Of a DNA stretch of 64,000 nt, positions 12,611-24,303 are shown in pieces (the first letter of the stretch is position 1; each line of letters starts with the position of its first letter). Made by a program: the position numbers and the translations under genes. Location of the stretch: contig CATNEN010000037.1 of the NCBI GenBank assembly GCA_950097015.1, positions 930,001 to 994,000 on the forward strand. Direction: 5' to 3'. The notes below the pieces were generated by a model. It worked only from the letters and a program-made list of their open reading frames with translations, searched no databases and was not told the origin of the DNA. The stretch comes from Macrostomum hystrix. Its lineage: Eukaryota; Platyhelminthes; Macrostomidae.

Positions 12611-13909
12611 CAGGGGTGGGCAAACTTATTTGCTGGCGGGCCAAAGAGAGAACATAAAAGACGACAGCGGGCCGCATTGACTGTATAAATATGAGATTGG
12701 GGAGAGATGAGACACGGGAGAGATGAGACACAGGAGAAGATGAGACACGGGAGAGATTAGGCACGGGAGCGATGAGACACAGAAAGATGATACACGAGAG
12801 AGATGAGACACGGGAGAGATAAGACACAGGAGAGATTAGACACGGGAGAGATGAGACACGAGAGAGATGAGACACAGGAGAGATTAGACAGGGGAGAGAT
12901 TAGACACGGGAGAGATGAGACACGAGAGAGATGAGACACAGGAGAGATGAGACACAGGAGAGATTAGACACGGGAGAGATAAGACAGGGGAGAGATTAGA
13001 CAGGGGAGAGATTAGACAAGGGAGAGATTAGACAGGGGAGAGATTAGACACAGGAGAGATTAGACACGGGAGAGATAAGACAGGGGAGAGATTAGACACG
13101 GGAGAGATGAGACACGAGAGAGATGAGACACAGGAGAGATTAGACAGGGGAGAGATTAGACACGGGAGAGATGAGACACGAGAGAGATGAGACACAGGAG
13201 AGATTAGACAGGGGAGAGATTAGACACGGGAGAGATGAGACACAGGAGAGATTAAACACGGGAGAGATAAGACAGGGGAGAGATTAGACAGGGGAGAGAT
13301 TAGACACGGGAGAGATGAGACACAGGAGAGATTAGACAGGAGAGAGATTAGACACGGGAGAGATGAGACACAGGAGAGATTAAACACGGGAGAGATTAAA
13401 CACAGGAGAGATTAAACACAGGAGAGATTAAACACGGGAGAGATAAGACAGGGGAGAGATTAGACAGGGGAGAGATTAGACACGGGAGAGATGAGACACA
13501 GGAGAGATTAGACAGGGGAGAGATTAGACACGGGAGAGATGAGACACAGGAGAGATTAAACACGGGAGAGATAAGACAGGGGAGAGATTAGACAGGGGAG
13601 AGATTAGACACAGGAGAGATTAGACAGGGGAGAGATTAGACACGGGAGAGATGAGACACAGAAGAGATTAAACACGGGAGAGATTAAACACAGGAGAGAT
13701 TAAACACAGGAGAGATTAAACACAGGAGAGATTAAACACGGGAGAGATAAGACAGGGGAGAGATTAGACAAGGGAGAGATTAGACACGGGAGAGATTAGA
13801 CACGAGAGAGATGAAACAGGACACTGTAGATGTCAGAAGGGGCAACGGGCCGGATTTGGGAGCTTCGAGGGCCGCATCTGGCCCGCGGGCCGGAGTTCGC
13901 CGACCCCTG
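12611..13909. mobile_element. Non-autonomous hAT transposon filled by a minisatellite
   Basis: The ends are imperfect terminal inverted repeats: CAGGGGTGGGCAAACT on the left and the reverse complement of a right end that reads CAGGGGTCGGCGAACT. Sub-terminal GGCCCGCGGGCC-type sequence follows. A perfect 8-bp target-site duplication gcctaaat lies at 12603-12610 and 13910-13917, the length expected for hAT. There is no transposase; the interior (about 12698-13815) is a 16-bp tandem array. It behaves as a MITE whose centre has been replaced or expanded by repeats. Confidence 0.9.
12698..13815. repeat. 16-bp minisatellite inside the hAT element
   Basis: About 70 copies of gggagagatgagacac and variants (gggagagattagacag, gagattaaacacagga). 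The same unit, reverse-complemented, makes up the array at 45780-46268. Confidence 0.95.
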
Positions 13910-13917
13910 GCCTAAAT

Positions 13918-14340
13918 GATCTCAGCCATCATGTTTTTTAAGGCTGATCTCCTTATTAGCATTGGTTCATTGCTTCATGTGAGCAGTGGTTCATTGTTTC
14001 ATAGGAGCAGTGGCATAATAACATGCGTTTAACATCAATCAAAGTGAAACTGTCATATATATGCACATTGGATTACAGGCTAACAATAATAGCCATGTAG
14101 ATAAATATGCATTGATAAATAACTTGTACATATGGTTGCGTGCTTAAAGTTCAAGTAGCAATATAGCAATATTTTATTAAACGCTTTTCATAAGCAGCAA
14201 AAACAGCGAAAGAAATATTTCAGTTGACGTACCTTCTAGTTTAATCTCGGTCGACTGGATATGACTCAAAAAAAACTTTCAGAAAACCTTCAGACCCACA
14301 GTAAGATAAGAGAAAAGGGAACACATTTTAGCGGAAAGGG
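13918..14340. other. Intergenic, nothing recognised
   Basis: A short AT-rich stretch between the hAT element and the 72-bp array. It has a small near-duplicate (gagcagtggttcattgtttcat) but no coding signal. Confidence 0.5.
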
Positions 14341-14344
14341 CTCG

Positions 14345-15240
14345 GGTATCGGGTCAACACAGTCCAATAAATGAAGGGGAACTGATCAACGTACATTCCT
14401 GGCCGAGAGGGCATGGGGTCAAAACAATCCAATAAATGAATGAGAACTGATCAACGTACATTCCTGGCCGAGAGGGCATGGGGTCAAAACAGTCCAATAA
14501 ATGAAGGGGAACTGATCGACGTACATTGGCCGAGAGGGCATGGAAGGGTATGGGGTCAAAACAGTCCAATAAATGAAGGGGAACTGATCAACGTACATTG
14601 GCCGAGAGGGCATGGAAGGGTATGGGGTCAAAACAGTCCAATAAATGAAGGGGAACTGATCAACGTACATTGGCCGAGAGGGCATGGAAGGGTATGGGGT
14701 CAAAACAGTCCAATAAATGAAGGGGAACTGATCAACGTACATTGGCCGAGAGGGCATGGAAGGGTATGGGGTCAAAACAGTCTAATAAATGAAGGGGAAC
14801 TGATCAACGTACATTCCTGGCCGAGAGGGCATGGGGTCAAAACAGTCCAATAAATGAAGGAGAACTGATCAACGTACATTGGCCGAGAGGGCATGGAAGG
14901 GTATGGGGTCAAAACAGTCCAATAAATGAAGGAGAACTGATCAACGTACATTGGCCGAGAGGGCATGGAAGGGTATGGGGTCAAAACAGTCCAATAAATG
15001 AAGGGGAACTGATCAACGTACATTGGCCGAGAGGGCATGGAAGGGTATGGGGTCAAAACAGTCCAATAAATGAAGGGGAACTGGTCAATGTACATTGGCC
15101 GAGAGGGCATGGAAGGGTATGGGGTCAAAACAGTCCAATAAATGAAGGGGAACTGGTCAATGTACATTCTTGGCCGAGAGGCCATGGAGTCAAACAGTGT
15201 AATAAATAAACGAGGAGCTGATTAACGAACATAATCAGCG
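14345..15240. repeat. 72-bp minisatellite with a shorter variant unit
   Basis: About 12 tandem units containing gccgagagggcatggaaggg, tatggggtcaaaacagtcca and ataaatgaaggggaactgat. The regular spacing is 72 bp (for example 14601 to 14673). Some units lack the ggaagggtat segment and read acattcctggccgagagggc instead. Because 72 is a multiple of three, frames stay open on both strands; these are not genes. The array lies just downstream of the UBE2H stop codon. Confidence 0.95.
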
Positions 15241-15389
15241 GAGAGGACGGGGAATGAAAGGGAAAGGTTCAAGGTTAATAAGTCTTAATGTTAAGGGACA
15301 ATATAATTTGACAGGCAATCCAGATGCTGCTATACTATAACGCCAGATGGGGAATTGTATGCAGGGGTGCGGGCAGAGGATTTTAGACA

Positions 15390-18300
15390 TCAGAGCTCCA
15401 TGTCGGCGTCAGGCTGCTCTGAGTCGCTGTACTCGGACATCGAACTCTCTTCGGACGACATCGCGTCTGGTTGTTGGCCGTCCTCGCAGTCGCCGCCGCC
15501 AGCAGCAGCGGCCGCTGCCTCGGTGGCAAATCTGGCGACATATTCGCGCACCTTGCTGCGATAGTCCTCCGGCTGGTGAAGGTAGAGCGAGGCCGCGTCA
15601 CCGTTAAGGGGATCCATCGGATTGGGATAAGATAGCAGCTGCGGCAGGAAAGACTCAAATATGTTGGTCAGGTCTGGATAGGAAAGAGGGCAGGGCTATT
15701 TTTTAACAGCTCTCCTGTTCACTGTAGCTTTTCCTGACAAAATAAATGTTGTGTAAAAAGCAATGAGTGATTGCACTGGCACGTTGTGTCTTTTTTATAG
15801 CAACGTCAGTTTAGAGGGCTCTGCAAAATGTCTTAGCATAAGTTTATATTGGTGGGATTAAAAAGCTTCGAGTTTTTTTTCATTCCTCTCATGAGGGTCT
15901 CATTCCTCTCTGGTCATAGGAATGGTCACCGGAAAAATGACTCACCATACAAAGCCGACCAGCTTTGATTGATGACATCAAGGCACACAGTACCAGAACT
16001 ACAAATGGAGAGAAGGCAAATATATTTTTAATTCAGAGTTTCGGTAGAATAAGGAATGGAAGAGTAGTTGATTGTGTAACTTACGCTTCATCAATATTTG
16101 GATGAAAAATTTTGTTCATGAAGCCTATAAATTTAAATGATAAACGATGGGCATGAATGATGTTTGTTAGATATTAATGATCATGCAATGATTTCTAAGC
16201 ATGACACTAAACACAAAGCTCTTTCTTTGCCTAGTGAAATTTGAGCTTATGTGGTTCTGTAACTTCCTAAATTACTATTTGCATAAAAAAGCATTGCTTA
16301 CCAATGGACGGTGACTTGAATGGATATCTGTCTGGCAGATCCACACGAACTTTCCATACACCACCTTCATAGAGAGCTAAAAGTATTAAAAGTAAAGTTA
16401 TAATGTTAAAGATGTTTACTTTGTATAACACTGGTAATAGTCAACACTTACAGTTAGGTGGTCCATAGAATTTCACCATAAACTCATTGATGCCGCCAAG
16501 GATTGTCACTTCATGCTTGCTTTCAATACTTTAGATATTTATATTTGTTTAAGAAAATAAACATGAATACTTTGATTCATAACTGTTGCTTTTATAAAAC
16601 ATGATCTAATATAGATAGCTGATCATTATAAAGCCACTAGCTAATCATAAATAAAATTGAAACATGCTCAAAATGTATCTCTAAATAGCTAATTTACACT
16701 ACCTTAGTTTTAAATACTTTCTTAACCATTAAAGAAAGTATTTGTGATTTTATATTATTTGTTAGGCCTAATTTATGAGACCATGCACCTCTCTAGCAGT
16801 GTTGGGCAAGTTCCATTCCTCCATTACTAGTGGAAGTTACTTTTTTAGAAGGATTACCACTGGAAGTTACTTTTTTTGCTAGGTAATGGACTTGGTAACG
16901 GAATTGACTTTTTGTAAGTCTGTTACTTCTGTTACTATTACAATTTTTACTTTTGTGTTACTTGCTTGTTTTACCTGTTTGTGTAAATTTCCTATTTGTC
17001 ATTGTTTATCAGCTTTTTTACCATCTCTTTAGTCTTTTATTTGTATGTTGTTCTATTTTTTGTGACTTTTTTATTTTAATTGTATATTTTGTTTATCTGT
17101 TGACTGCATTCAATTTTTTTTCATTTTTGTGACATGACATCTCAGAAGTGATGACCTTCTAAGCCACATCAGTCAGCCGCAAAAGCCCTACAAGGAGGAG
17201 AACTCAAGGATGAAGGCAAAGATTATCATCCCCAATTGGCTCGATGGCATCTGGAAGCCAGAAGTTGGGGTCTCCGACCTGGCTTTCAAAAATACAGCAG
17301 TGATTCAAGGCCTCTTTGCTACAACACGGCTGTGCCATCCAGAGCTACCATTGAGTATGCCTTCTCAATGGCAAAAGATGTGCTGCAAGCAAAGCGTGCA
17401 CCCCTCACAGACAAGACTCTCATGCGTCTGCTGCTGCTGCGGGGAAACAGTCATCTAACATCTTAATCTTTATAATATACTATAGAGTTGGTACTTGGCA
17501 GTTTTTTGCCAGTTGGACTCTGAAGTTTTTTGCCAGCTTTTTTGTCTTTTTGATACAATACAAAACTCATAACTCAAATTCAAAGACTCAAAGTGGATTT
17601 CAAATGGCAGCTGAAATGGCAATTCTGCATTCTCATTTGTTAAATTATTTCCAGGAAAGACACTTGTTAAAAGTTAAAACTTAAGTCAAAAGTTCTCATA
17701 ACTTTCCTGGAAATTAATTTTTTCAAATGACAAATATGCATTGATGACTGATATAATTTCGTTACTGATAAAAAATGAATAGTGAATTGGTTATTATAAG
17801 GGGTTATAACACATTTGATTTAGCATATAAAGATATAGTCAATATAGCAGTACAAGTAAAATAACGTACGAATAAAAAAGTAAAGGACTTAAAGTAATGG
17901 AGTACCGGAAGTTACTTTTTGTTAAAGTGTTACAGTAACTTTTACTGGAAGTTACTTTCTTTGGTAAGGGAAGTTACTTTTTTTAGTAACTTGCCCAACA
18001 CTGCTCTCTAGGCCCTTACTTTGCTCTAGTAACTACAACCAAACTCTGAGGACTCCTCCCCACTCCATTCTGAATTGCCAATGGCACTTTAAGCCCTATA
18101 ATCAGTCTAGATATCACCTCAAAAACGCAATTTATATTTTAGCTCGTTGTAGAAAAATTCATTTTTATGCCTTTTAATACAATGAAAATGCAAAACACAT
18201 TTAATTTTAAATTGGTTTAGATAGCTACTTCACATTATTATTACATCTTCAATATATATAGCAATACAAAAGTAAGACAAATATTTACAAGCCCTACTAA

Positions 18301-18454
18301 ATAAGTTCGATTAAGAGTTTTGGACATCTAAAGATCTAAAGCACATAGCACTAGCACTAGTGGTAAGTAATAAACAGCAGCAATAAAATTAAAAAGGATA
18401 CAGTTTCACCACATCTGTGTCCATTCGCCTCTTTCCTGCAGGAGGCGACGACAT
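15390..18454 (-). CDS. UBE2H: Ubiquitin-conjugating enzyme E2 H (complete, 6 exons, 193 aa)
   Basis: E2 enzyme that takes ubiquitin from E1 on its active cysteine and passes it to substrates with an E3, the animal counterpart of the yeast Ubc8 (GID/CTLH) partner. Minus-strand exons are 18402-18454, 16452-16528, 16302-16376, 16085-16124, 15946-15998 and 15390-15673. All junctions are GT-AG and the parts sum to 582 bp in one frame. Visible blocks are [62 protein letters not shown], the active site [13 protein letters not shown] with C87, and [14 protein letters not shown]. The acidic C-terminal tail ends [19 protein letters not shown], closely like the vertebrate UBE2H tail (EDEAQDMEL). The tail has an added Ala/Gly stretch, making it about ten residues longer than the 183-residue human protein. 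Intron 1 (16529-18401) carries a hAT element. Confidence 0.97.
16797..18003 (+). mobile_element. Degenerate hAT transposon with transposase tail, in UBE2H intron 1
   Basis: A perfect 16-bp terminal inverted repeat (cagtgttgggcaagtt and its reverse complement at 17988-18003) is bounded by a perfect 8-bp target-site duplication ctctctag at 16789-16796 and 18004-18011. At about 17160-17465 there is a relic of the transposase C-terminus: [13 protein letters not shown] in one frame, then [20 protein letters not shown] and [15 protein letters not shown] in the next. These are the hAT dimerisation block split by a frameshift. The rest of the transposase is gone. The element is antisense to UBE2H. 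Confidence 0.93.
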
Positions 18455-20458
18455 TTCGAGCTGTATTAGATCGGCTTATAGGTACTTCGTACAGTAATTT
18501 CCAAGTGAACAGCATAAAATTACAGAATTCAGAAAATTATTTTGTATTCCGAGAACTCTTTGGGGATAACATCGCCTAGGTTGAATCAGCTGATTGTTAG
18601 AAAACCACAGAAGAAGAATTTGATCTGTCTATTTAAAAATAAATGATACATATAGCAAGCCTTATAAAATTCAATAATTTATTTTTGCCATTGCCTTCAT
18701 TTGCGCTTTTATATTTGTTAAACTTTGAAAAGGGGCGAAAACTCATAATTTGAACAAAATTGAAATGCAATACCTCCAGAGGGCGAGCTAGATGTATATG
18801 TTATCAATAAGCTCGATCGATGGTCCTCATCTCGTCAATAGTTTGAACTGTTCTGAGGTTTTGCAAATTAAAATTTGTGATTTATTGCATTAAGTTAGAA
18901 ATAAAGATTTAGCAATATATTTTTATTGAAATTCACCCAATATCTTCATTAAAGGTCTCTGTTGGTATTTTCGCCCTGTGGTCTCCTCGATGGAATCATT
19001 TCAGTTTTTTTGCATAGATATATGAGCTGCAGGGAAACTTTTTTTTACTGACGTAACTTCAGTATGCGCCATATTATGCAGCAACTTTTCAGCATTTGTG
19101 TTTTGCATAGACTACGAAAGTAAAGCTACTATTAGTGGTCCTGGTTTCCTTTTTTGTTTTTTTTCGATGCATACAGGTGTGGCTTTTTCTCACATTAAAT
19201 TAATCAAATTAAATAATATTCACATTGATGAATATACTGAATATGCAGGTCCGTTCGAGGTGTACTGTATTTATGATTAGAATAACCTCTTGCCTATATA
19301 TGATTATTTAGTTCGTTATGATTCAGCAACCAGCTCTTTTATTTAAATGATCCCACTACGAGTTTATTTAAAAAATTAATCCCGCAAGGGAGCGTGACCA
19401 GCAATGCAAGTTGAAGATCGAATTCTGCAGCTCATAGCCTTGAAAGATTGTGTGAATCGAAAATGTGAAAACTCGGCTTAGGATCGAGTTCCCCGCGTTA
19501 CGCATTGAGAAGAAGATCCTCAACTATTCCCAACAGAGACCAAGACCAAGCTCGGATTGGAGTCGTTTTCCACAATTTGTAACTGGCTGCTCAGTTTTTT
19601 TGTGGCCGTGCCTTCATTATTAATCCTATAGCGCCAGTGCAGATTCGCGCCAAAACGCATTGCGAATTTCCAGAGTCCATCAATCAGATGGGCTGGCGTC
19701 TGTACTCAATCTTTCCCGGCTGATCAGATTGCGATATGGAAAGCCAAAAAACTGCTTTGAGAAGAAAGGCGAAGCGCTCCAATTGGAAATAAGAAAATTT
19801 TGGTCTTCATATTCAATATATTATTTATTGGTTTTCTAAATTGTTTCAGTCAGTAGAAGTAAGATATTTTCCACAAAAGTAGTTTACTTTCTTCGGTCAA
19901 ACAAGGAAAATCATGCGTGCCTGGACATCTGTTTTATTGTTTATACATGTACGAGTATTTATGCTGGACTAACAGATAATTATCCACATAAACTGACATT
20001 GATGATAAAATGCATAACATATCAATGAATGCACGGGCGTTCGTTGGATTGTTTTAGAAATTGAAAGAAGTTATGTTAATTTCATTCTTGGGGGTCATTC
20101 TTATTTGAATATATTAAACATAACAAGAGCGATGATTAAATAAAGATAACTAAAATCGACTTTGAGTAGCTGATTGACTGAGGCCATGCATTCACGTGTT
20201 TAGTGAAGGCAAAGGATTGATAGCGGTGTAGAAGTAGAGCGTATTCCTAAATCTATTTAATTGGGGTTTCCCCGCAGGTGGTTCTAAAAATAGACAAAAC
20301 TCAACTCGCCATGGACAACCAGCACCGTGAAAGCCGATTTTGATTGGATTATTCATTCATATTCATTTGTGAGCTCATTTACAAATACGTCAAACACTTT
20401 TTGAATTAAATATGTTAAGCAGTGTTTTCAAACAATCTTCAAATCACGCCAGTTTCAA
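18455..20458. other. Intergenic between UBE2H and the membrane-protein gene
   Basis: Upstream of the UBE2H start. The left part is AT-rich. A GC-richer patch at about 19380-19770 has short open frames on both strands but no recognised product. The membrane-protein 3' UTR should lie at the right end. Confidence 0.5.
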
Positions 20459-21692
20459 TCAGTTCTCGATCGACATCTCCAGGTCGCCGCCTGGATTGAC
20501 GCCAGAACTGGCCGGTGTAATTAGCAGCGCCGGATGCGCGGTGCGCCAAATATTCGGATCGGAGCGGAAGCAGCAATAGGCGGAGCCACTGAAAAGCACC
20601 GCAGCATCGGATGTCACGTTCGCTGTAGCGGCGGTCTGACATTCGGCCACTTCGTCGGCTAGAACTCTGACTACGGCCACAGTCGGCGCTAAGAGTGGCC
20701 GGCTGTACCGTCTAGCCGAGCCGTTTTCTGTTACCGACAGGCGGCCTTGAACCAGGCTTAGGCGGCCCGTTGCTGCGTGGCTGCTGCTGCTGCTCTTTCG
20801 CTTGGCTCCGCGATTATTGCCCCACACGTGGCGCACGTACACCTGTAGCGGAACAGGGGTTATGGGTTACAAGCTAGAGTTTTTGAGGCGCAGTTTTCTA
20901 ATAAGCTGAGGTGTGAGTAACGTGCAGAGAGAGGTCATGAGGGTGATAGGTCATTGCGGAGTCATGTGGGTGACTCGGAGTGAGGTGGGTGTCACAGAGT
21001 GAGGTGGGTGTCGCGGAGTGAGGTGGGTGTCGCGGATTGAGGTGGTTGACGAAGAATAAAGTCTGTTCCGCCGAGTGAGTTAGGTGAGGCGGAGTAAAAT
21101 CTTATGACGTCGAGAGATCAGATAAGATCTGGGGGTGAGGCAGTTACAGCAAGGTGGGAGACAATAAGTTTGTAAAACGGAATCAAGCTTGTCAAATTAT
21201 ACTAACAGCAGGAGGATTTTCGAATAGACTGCTTATGTCAATAGACAGCTTCTGTATCGTACGAGAAAATGTATTGTAAAGTGAAATCCTATTGAGAGTC
21301 GACAAGCTCACCTCCTTTCTGTACATGGAGTGCCTGGTCTTGTACAATCCGACGTCAACGTAGCTGAAACGGCCACGCTTGCGTCGGCAAGCGCAGACCA
21401 GACAGCGCAGCAGGCGATTCTGCATTGTAGGCGGCAGAGCCATGCTGCAGATCATTGCTAGCAGAATCAGGGAGAAAAATGTGACGATGGCCGTCAGCAG
21501 CGGCTGATTCGCCTGGCCAGGCTGCTTGGCGCAGTCAGCCGACTCTGTGGCATTGCACATGGACTGCATGGCCCGCTGGTCGGGCTCTAAGTCTTCTGGC
21601 CCGTGGTCCTGTAGCAGCTGGCAGTTGACAGCTGCCAAGCGAACCAGCAATGACAGAGCGCAGAGCAGCAGGGCGATGCGTGTGGCGGCCAT
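20459..21692 (-). CDS. Single-pass membrane protein of unknown family (2 exons, 254 aa)
   Basis: Not recognised. Minus-strand exons are 21312-21692 (127 codons) and 20459-20842 (127 codons plus stop), phase 0, with donor GAG|GTGAGC and acceptor CTACAG|GTG. The start ATG at 21690-21692 opens a signal peptide (MAATRIALLLCALSLLVRLA, likely cut near residue 24). A short ectodomain follows with a Cys pair and an N-glycosylation site (C46, NAT at 47, C54). One transmembrane helix lies at about residues 65-86 (TAIVTFFSLILLAMICSMAL). The cytoplasmic part starts with a Cys/Arg-rich segment (LLRCLVCACRRKRGRF) and YVDVGLY, then a Ser/Ala-rich tail of about 120 residues. An in-frame ATG farther upstream (21935) would hide the signal peptide and is less likely. 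A type I receptor-like or adaptor protein is possible, but no function can be assigned. Confidence 0.75.
20935..21110. repeat. 19-bp degenerate tandem repeat in the membrane-protein intron
   Basis: Roughly three clear copies of gagtgaggtgggtgtcgcg at 20975-21035 with decayed flanking units, in the 469-bp intron between the two coding exons. Confidence 0.8.
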
Positions 21693-21935
21693 TTCAAGGG
21701 TAAAATTGTTTTCGCACTTGTCGGTTGGATTGAAAGCAATCTGAGCGGTAATGGACGAACGGCTTCGATCGATTGAGAGGTCGTTCTTAAGCGTCAGCGA
21801 TTGGCTGCTGCCGGCCAGAAAATGACTGCGAATATGGCGTTCGGCAAAAATGAAATAACATATTCCATTTTTTCGTAGGCTGCATATTTCACTACTAGTA
21901 AGTAGTAGAATCCTCCTACCTTTCCGAGATTTCAC

Positions 21936-22739
21936 TTTAGAGAAATATCACTTCACCGAAAGCCGAATTGAAAGGCCTGATCGAAAAAGTGCATGCATGA
22001 TTTGTTGATTGATCTATTTACCAATTCATCAATTTTTCAATCAATACATTTATCAATCTATCTTTACATCAATTCATCGGTTTATCGATTCATCGATCCA
22101 TCAATATTTTGATTCAGAAATTTATCGATCTTTTATTATTTCGGGTTAAGTAGGAAGGATAAACTCAAACTACTTTTCTAACTTAAGCAAATTTTATTTC
22201 ACTATGACTTTCCGCCCCTCCTACAAAATCCCATCCCCAGTTTTTACAAAACAACCTATGAATTTATAATTAAGTTGCAGCTGCAGCCCTTAGTTCAATT
22301 TGCACAGTATTTTTTATGACGCAGCCTCGCAAGCGCACAGAACTCTGTCTCTGTGTCTTCTCACATCCCCAAATCCCTATGAGCAACGGGATGATAAAAA
22401 GGGTTTCACAATTTCCCCACTACATGAGAATTACTCTCACTAAACTCGTACCATTGATTGCTGAGTGCTTGGGCCAGGCATAGCTTGTTATTTCAATTTA
22501 TTATTGTTATTGCGTGTAGAACTTCTAGGTAGCTTACGGTTAGCAGATAAACTCCCTTTTAGGATCTTAACCTAAACATTAAACGTGGTTTTGGGATTTG
22601 AAATCTTGACACGGCGTTTAAAGTCTGTTTATGGGATTTGAAATCTGATTTTGGAATTAAAAATCTGATTATGGCATAAAATCATTTTATGTAAATAGAA
22701 ATCTGATTATGGGATAAAAAACTGATTTTGGGATTTGAA
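21936..22739. other. Upstream flank of the membrane-protein gene
   Basis: No gene seen. At 22005-22130 there is a degenerate run of (atcaat/atcgat) words such as catcgattcatcgatccatc. From 22560 on, single decayed units of the following 20-bp array appear. Confidence 0.55.
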
Positions 22740-23652
22740 ACCTCTAGGGATTTAGGGATTAGAAATCAGGTTATGGGATTTGAAATCTAGTTCAGGGATT
22801 TGAAATCTGGTTATGGGATTTGAAATCTGATTATGGGATTTGAAATCTGATTATGGGATTTGAAATCTGGTTATAGGATTTGAAATCTGGTTATGGGATT
22901 TGAAATCTGGTTATGGGATTTGAAATCTGGTTATAGGATTTGTAAATCTGGTTATGGGATTTGAAATCTGGTTATGGGATTTGAAATCTGGTTATAGGAT
23001 TTGAAATCTGGTTATGGGATTTGAAATCTGGTTATGGGATTTGAAATCTGGTTATAGGATTTGAAATCTGGTTATGGGATTTGAAATCTGGTTATAGGAT
23101 TTGAAATCTGGTTATAGGATATGAAATCTGGTTATGGGATTTGAAATCTGGTTATGGGATTTGAAATCTGGTTATGGGATTTGAAATCTGGTTATGGGAT
23201 TCGAAATCTGGTTATGGGATTTGAAATCTGGTTATAGGATTTGAAATCTGGTTATAGGATTTGAAATCTGGTTATAGGATATGAAATCTGGTTATGGGAT
23301 TTGAAATCTAGTTCAGGGATTTGAAATCTGGTTATGGGATTTGAAATCTGATTATGGGATTTGAAATCTGATTATGGGATTTGAAATCTGGTTATAGGAT
23401 TTGAAATCTGGTTATGGGATTTGAAATCTGGTTATGGGATTTGAAATCTGGTTATAGGATTTGAAATCTGTTTATGGGATTTGAAATCTGGTTATGGGAT
23501 TTGAAATCTGGTTATAGGATTTGAAATCTGGTTATGGGATTTGAAATCTGGTTATAGGATATGAAATCTGGTTATAGGATATGAAATCTGGTTATGGGAT
23601 TTGAAATCTGGTTATGGGATTTGAAATCTGGTTATGGGATTTGAAATCTGCT
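22740..23652. repeat. 20-bp minisatellite
   Basis: About 45 copies of ttgaaatctggttatgggat. Variants with ataggat recur every third unit over long parts, so a 60-bp higher-order unit overlies the 20-bp period. Confidence 0.96.
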
Positions 23653-24303
23653 TACGGGCTATGAAAATTCGGAATATGATTTTGAGGTTGGAGATTAGAT
23701 TCAAGTTTGTTTTCGTAACAGGCATTGTTTAATCTATGAATGGTACAGTGGCACTTGCATGATATCTAGTTATCAAAGCATACTTCTCTATTTATATATA
23801 TAGATGCATATATTTAGCGCATAGTTAAATAGTAAATCTAATCTAATTACTGTACGTGACAGACAATGACAATCAAAAACTATGTCGTTAATTACTATCG
23901 ACCAATAACATATTGCAGCCAAAAGTACAAACAGGCACCGATGGACACGAGCCTCATTAAGTGCTGCTTGTGAATAAAACTCAATAAATAATGGTTTTCA
24001 GCTGCAGGATTAGAATCAATGATCTCTAACCCAATAAAATTAGCCATAACTGTCAGTTTTCAAATGATTCAAATGATGCCTAACGAACTGTTATTATAGC
24101 AGTTTAAATCGTACTGGTGTGTGAATCGTTCGTTATAGAAGAATCTATTCTGATGGCACTTAAAAATAAAATTAAAAAAAACTTTTGAAGCTTAGACATC
24201 CAACGTTTCATAATCGTTTCATAATTTTCATTATCGAAACATGAGATTACATTAGATCACATTATTTGGATCATGTGTCTCGTTTGGAAAAACGTTTCTA
24301 AGG
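23653..24303. other. AT-rich gap between arrays
   Basis: AT-rich sequence of about 650 bp between two minisatellites. I see no gene or mobile element in it. Confidence 0.55.

Noticed and set aside
19380-19770. GC-richer open stretches on both strands
   Set aside because: Short frames broken by stops, with no recognised product or matching splice sites.
20279-20341. Possible plus-strand terminal exon after gtttccccgcag
   Set aside because: Only 20 codons, no partner exon, and it overlaps the expected 3' UTR of the opposite-strand gene.
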